Source: Gallionellaceae bacterium (GTDB lineage Bacteria > Pseudomonadota > Gammaproteobacteria > Burkholderiales > Gallionellaceae). Taken from it: a stretch of DNA of 64,000 nucleotides. The DNA lies in contig VBWD01000018.1 of NCBI GenBank assembly GCA_006218055.1, positions 1 through 64,000 on the forward strand, read 5' to 3'. How positions within the stretch are numbered: the first letter of the stretch is position 1; each line of letters opens with the position of its first letter. This document shows, one piece after another, positions 63,718 through 64,000 of the stretch. Under the pieces are notes generated by a model that had not been told where the DNA came from, searched no databases, and saw nothing but the letters and a program-made list of their open reading frames with translations. Both the position numbers and the translations under genes were made by a program.

Positions 63718-64000
63718 ATGAAAATCGTTCGCCTATTCACCTCGATATTTTTGGCAGCACTATTCGCATTGCCAGTTCACGCCGCTTCAACTTCAACTCA
63801 AGGAAAAACCAAGATGGTCAAGCTCCACACCAACCACGGCATCATCACGATTCAACTCGACGCTGAAAAAGCACCAATCTCTACCCAAAACTTTCTCGAC
63901 TACGTGAACGCCGGCTTCTACAGCAACGTCGTGTTCCACCGCGTCATCCCTAACTTCATGATCCAAGGCGGCGGGTTCGAGCCTGGCATGAAACAAAAGG
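63718..64000 (+). CDS. Peptidyl-prolyl cis-trans isomerase, cyclophilin type (truncated by window end)
   Basis: [58 protein letters not shown]. Confidence 0.9.
   Translation, partial: MKIVRLFTSIFLAALFALPVHAASTSTQGKTKMVKLHTNHGIITIQLDAEKAPISTQNFLDYVNAGFYSNVVFHRVIPNFMIQGGGFEPGMKQK

Overview
The window reads as a chromosomal segment of a betaproteobacterium. Gene content and order suggest a Gallionellaceae/Nitrosomonadales-like organism, but this is inferred from protein character only. It is densely packed with about 60 genes and shows no rRNA, CRISPR array, prophage or IS element that I can support. Ordinary housekeeping blocks: proS, leuA, slmA, argB, dacC-dat-ybeD-lipB, addB/addA-like genes, fdxA, folE2, dxs-ispA-xseB, rpmB-rpmG, hisG-hisD, murA, mlaFEDCB, cysS, glnS and two L,D-transpeptidase-type genes. 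Two accessory regions stand out. (1) A copper-linked island at ~9.8-15.0 kb. It has an OprC/NosA-type TonB receptor with a CxxxM motif, a canonical PCuAC chaperone, and a PCuAC-like paralogue in which all four copper ligands are replaced. Divergent to these is a RegB/RegA redox two-component pair whose kinase carries a His/Met-rich predicted periplasmic loop, and a match to the RegR/RegA-box consensus lies in the shared intergenic region. (2) A rearranged MSHA-like type IV pilus/pseudopilus operon at ~44.3-57.9 kb, headed by a sigma54-type response regulator. Other observations: small palindromic repeats inserted in frame in coding genes (several in one addA-like gene, two head-to-head in cysS, one forming a signal-peptide n-region, one forming the folE2 stop codon); a sigma28-like promoter ahead of tandem HDOD genes; a GAF-HD-GYP-hemerythrin protein; an N-terminally short MlaE; a short Leu-rich ORF upstream of leuA; and an unlisted 45-aa membrane ORF. 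Everything here was read by eye; no database search was run.
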